In this document: piece by piece, positions 61,313 to 64,000 of the stretch | How the letters are laid out: each line of letters opens with the position of its first letter | Position numbering within the stretch: the stretch's first letter is position 1 | Assembly (NCBI GenBank): GCA_002813285.1 | Contig: PHTZ01000001.1 | Span: 3,161,501 to 3,225,500 of the forward strand | Origin: Flavobacteriaceae bacterium MAR_2009_75 | GTDB lineage: Bacteria; Bacteroidota; Bacteroidia; Flavobacteriales; Flavobacteriaceae | Direction of reading: 5' to 3' | Length of the DNA stretch: 64,000 bases | Notes under the pieces: generated by a model | Seen by the model: the letters and a program-made list of their open reading frames with translations, nothing else | Told to the model about the DNA's origin: nothing | Database searches by the model: none | Position numbers and translations under genes: made by a program

Positions 61313-64000
61313 CTATGCTTCTATGTATGTTTCTATGGGCGCGCAGGTACACATTAAATTACGGTCTCCATAGGCATCGTCTACCCTTCGCACCGACGGC
61401 CAAAATTTATTTTCTTGTAAATACGGCAAGGGAAAGGCCGCTTTTTGTCTAGAGTAGGGCAGCTCCCAAGTGTCGCTTGTAATCATGTCTAAAGTGTGTG
61501 GCGCATTTCGTAACACGTTATTTGAATTCTCCGCTGAAACCAAATCGATTTCTTCTCGAATGGAAAGCAAGGCATCACAGAATCTATCTAATTCGGCCAG
61601 ACTCTCGCTCTCAGTTGGTTCTATCATAATAGTACCCGCTACCGGAAAGGAAACTGTTGGAGCATGAAAACCATAATCGATAAGACGTTTTGCAATATCT
61701 GTAACCTCTACACCATTCTTTTTAAAAGGTCTACAATCGATTATCATTTCATGCGCTGCTCGACCTTTTTCACCGGTATAAAGTACATCGAATCTTCCGC
61801 TTAGTCGATTTTTGATATAGTTGGCATTTAGAATGGCGACTTCGGTAGAGTGTCTTAAACCCTGCTCCCCAAGCATTTTAATATAACCGTAAGAGATCAA
61901 ACAGACCAGCGAACTGCCCCAAGGCGCTCCGGAAATAGCGGTTATGGCATCATTACCACCTGTTTTGATTACAGGGTTGCCCGGTAAAAAAGGAACCAAT
62001 TGTTCGGCCACACAAATGGGGCCAACACCTGGTCCGCCACCCCCGTGGGGTATGGCGAAGGTCTTATGAAGATTTAGGTGACAGACATCGGCTCCAATGG
62101 TCGCCGGATTGGTCAAACCTACTTGGGCGTTCATGTTGGCACCATCCATATAAACTTGTCCGCCATGGTCATGAATCAGTTGAGTGATATGTTTTATCGA
62201 TGATTCGAACACACCGTGCGTGGAAGGGTAGGTCACCATGAGCGCTGCAAGATTATCGCTGTACTTGACTACTTTTTCCTCTAAATCGTTGACATCAATA
62301 TTGCCCTTCTCATCGGTTTTTGTAACAACCACTTTCATGCCTGCCATTACTGCAGATGCCGGATTGGTGCCATGGGCGGATGCCGGAATCAGACAAATGT
62401 TTCTATGGCCTTCACCGATAGACTCGTGATAGGCACGAATGACCATTAAACCTGCATATTCGCCTTGAGCGCCAGAATTCGGTTGAAGTGAGGTAGCCGC
62501 AAAACCAGTAATTGTTGAAAGATCTTTTTCAAGTTCTTTCAAAATGATTTGATACCCTTCCGCTTGCTCTACAGGTACAAATGGATGAATATTCCCCCAA
62601 CGTGGCATACTCAACGGCAGCATTTCTGAAGCCGCATTCAATTTCATGGTGCAACTGCCCAAAGAAATCATAGAATGGTTTAAAGAGAGGTCTTTTTGCT
62701 CTAACCGCTTGATATAACGCATCAATTCGGTTTCTGAATGATACGAATTGAATACTTTGTTTTCTAGATAATCTGAAGACCGCCGAAGATTATGGGGTAG
62801 AAACGATGCTTCTAGAAGGCTTGATACTTCAATTTCTTTCTTATTCAGGGCTTCAGCGAAAACGGTAATAATTTGACGCATATCTTTTAAAGAAGTAGCC
62901 TCATTTACCGCAATTGAAATGGTTTTATCATCAATATACAAGAAGTTCACCGCATGTTTTTCGGCAATAGGTTTTATAAGCGAAGAATCTGCTTTGATGC
63001 AGATGGTATCAAAATATGTGCTATTGGTCTGTACCAGGCCTAATTCTTCTAAGGCGTTTGATAATGTTGCTGCTGTATTGTGTACTTTTTTTGCTATATA
63101 CTCTAATCCCTTTGGACCATGGTACACGGCATACATACCTGCCATAACGGCCAAAAGAACCTGAGCTGTGCAAATATTCGAGGTAGCCCTATCTCTTTTT
63201 ATATGTTGTTCGCGGGTCTGTAACGCCATTCTAAGGGCTGGTTTATCATCTAAATCTTTGGTAACCCCAATAATACGACCGGGTATATTTCTTTTATAGG
63301 CCTCTTTCGTCGCAAAGTAGGCTGCGTGCGGCCCACCATACCCCAACGGAATTCCGAAACGTTGTGTAGTGCCTACAACCACGTCTACACCTAATTCACC
63401 TGGAGGAGTCAAAAGAACCAAACTCAATATATCGGCAGCAACGGCTACCTTAATATCAGAGGCTTTGGCTTTAGAAACAAATTCGCCATAGTCGAAAACT
63501 TCCCCGTATTTTCCAGGGTATTGTAAAATAGCCCCATAAAATTCATCGTTGAAATCAAAATCAGCATGATTGCCGATAACCAATTCAATACCAATGGGCG
63601 TTGCTCTCGTTTTTAATAGGGATAGCGTTTGTGGTAAAATCTCTTCTGAAACGAAAAACTTAGTAACCTTGTTTTTCTTTTGATCTCGACTTCGAACTTC
63701 ATAAAGCATTGTCATTGCCTCTGCCGCGGCGGTACTCTCATCCAATAAAGAGGCATTGGCAAGTTCCATACCTGTTAGGTCACTGACAACGGTCTGAAAA
63801 TTTAATAGGGCCTCAAGTCTACCTTGGGCAATTTCTGCTTGATAAGGAGTGTATGCGGTATACCACCCGGGGTTTTCTAAAATGTTTCTTTTTATAACGG
63901 AAGGCGTTAGAGTATCATGATACCCCAGGCCGATATACGTTCTATAAAGTTGATTTTTTTCAGATAGTTCTTGCATATGTGCCAAGAACTTATGCTCGCT
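61313..64000 (-). CDS. gcvP: Glycine dehydrogenase (aminomethyl-transferring), P protein; N-terminus outside window
   Basis: The reading frame is open to the right edge, so the first roughly 55 residues are missing; 895 residues are visible of about 950. It is the fused P protein (both halves in one chain). The PLP-binding Lys lies in [43 protein letters not shown] and [17 protein letters not shown] are other signatures of the C-terminal half. It decarboxylates glycine and passes the aminomethyl group to lipoyl-GcvH as part of the glycine cleavage system. gcvT and gcvH are not in this window. Confidence 0.97.
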   Translation of the reverse strand, partial: SEHKFLAHMQELSEKNQLYRTYIGLGYHDTLTPSVIKRNILENPGWYTAYTPYQAEIAQGRLEALLNFQTVVSDLTGMELANASLLDESTAAAEAMTMLYEVRSRDQKKNKVTKFFVSEEILPQTLSLLKTRATPIGIELVIGNHADFDFNDEFYGAILQYPGKYGEVFDYGEFVSKAKASDIKVAVAADILSLVLLTPPGELGVDVVVGTTQRFGIPLGYGGPHAAYFATKEAYKRNIPGRIIGVTKDLDDKPALRMALQTREQHIKRDRATSNICTAQVLLAVMAGMYAVYHGPKGLEYIAKKVHNTAATLSNALEELGLVQTNSTYFDTICIKADSSLIKPIAEKHAVNFLYIDDKTISIAVNEATSLKDMRQIITVFAEALNKKEIEVSSLLEASFLPHNLRRSSDYLENKVFNSYHSETELMRYIKRLEQKDLSLNHSMISLGSCTMKLNAASEMLPLSMPRWGNIHPFVPVEQAEGYQIILKELEKDLSTITGFAATSLQPNSGAQGEYAGLMVIRAYHESIGEGHRNICLIPASAHGTNPASAVMAGMKVVVTKTDEKGNIDVNDLEEKVVKYSDNLAALMVTYPSTHGVFESSIKHITQLIHDHGGQVYMDGANMNAQVGLTNPATIGADVCHLNLHKTFAIPHGGGGPGVGPICVAEQLVPFLPGNPVIKTGGNDAITAISGAPWGSSLVCLISYGYIKMLGEQGLRHSTEVAILNANYIKNRLSGRFDVLYTGEKGRAAHEMIIDCRPFKKNGVEVTDIAKRLIDYGFHAPTVSFPVAGTIMIEPTESESLAELDRFCDALLSIREEIDLVSAENSNNVLRNAPHTLDMITSDTWELPYSRQKAAFPLPYLQENKFWPSVRRVDDAYGDRNLMCTCAPIETYIEA

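Noticed and set aside
61470-63164. Several open frames on the plus strand opposite gcvP
   Set aside because: They are antisense to a clearly conserved gene and resemble no known protein.

Overview
The window is chromosomal DNA from a member of the Bacteroidota, most likely a marine Flavobacteriaceae of the Maribacter/Zobellia type. The phylum is well supported by a FecI/FecR pair feeding a SusC/SusD pair, lipoproteins with short signal peptides ending in Cys, the -7 promoter octamer TATTTTTG (phylum consensus TAnnTTTG) before several genes, the gene order DUF6089-uppS-bamA-ompH-ompH, and a HPPK/deoxynucleoside kinase fusion. The genus is only a guess.

Layout. 1-1.8 kb: the tail of a membrane cytochrome c/leucine-rich-repeat protein, overlapping an SDR dehydrogenase. 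2.1-3.4 kb: an unassigned lipoprotein, probably a beta-propeller. 3.7-19.2 kb: a polysaccharide-utilisation-like locus with sigma factor and anti-sigma factor (divergent), SusC with STN domain, SusD, then a tightly packed set of sulfatase, FAD lipoprotein, CstA-family transporter, SGNH hydrolase, SASA-type esterase lipoprotein, GMC oxidoreductase and gluconate-2-dehydrogenase subunit-3-like protein. It contains no recognisable glycoside hydrolase or polysaccharide lyase. 19.2-19.4 kb: a decayed copy of the tRNA-Leu region found intact at 26.5 kb. 19.5-23.4 kb: a three-gene cassette of QEGLA metallopeptidase, GshB-like ATP-grasp ligase and AspA/AstE-like zinc hydrolase. 23.4-26.4 kb: DCC protein, universal stress protein, NhaA. 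26.5-26.8 kb: tRNA-Leu(UAA) and tRNA-Gly(GCC), both on the minus strand.

26.9-64 kb is mostly core genome: mutS, an RNA methyltransferase, the folK/dNK fusion, sppA, an OmpA-family protein, a VUT-family transporter, a giant AsmA-like protein, an exported class V aminotransferase, a TVP38 protein, a zinc-independent MDR reductase, DUF2797, a GH3 protein, clpX/clpP/tig, pdxJ with an overlapping hydrolase, a CBS protein, nadK, the DUF6089-uppS-bamA-ompH-ompH envelope operon, a GT2/methyltransferase/KAS III trio, and gcvP cut by the right edge.

The most notable observations are as follows. (1) The SGNH hydrolase at 15.3 kb carries its catalytic GDSIT block at the C-terminus instead of the N-terminus, which looks like a natural circular permutation. 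(2) The locus carries sulfatase, esterase and redox enzymes but no glycosidase, with a GMC dehydrogenase lacking its own export signal beside a small subunit that has one. (3) The QEGLA/ATP-grasp/AstE cassette looks like a ligase-plus-hydrolases system. (4) A 97-nt decayed tRNA-Leu brackets a 7.3-kb segment together with its intact copy. (5) A near-perfect 13-bp inverted repeat lies in front of the bamA operon. All functional statements rest on motif reading; no database search was possible.
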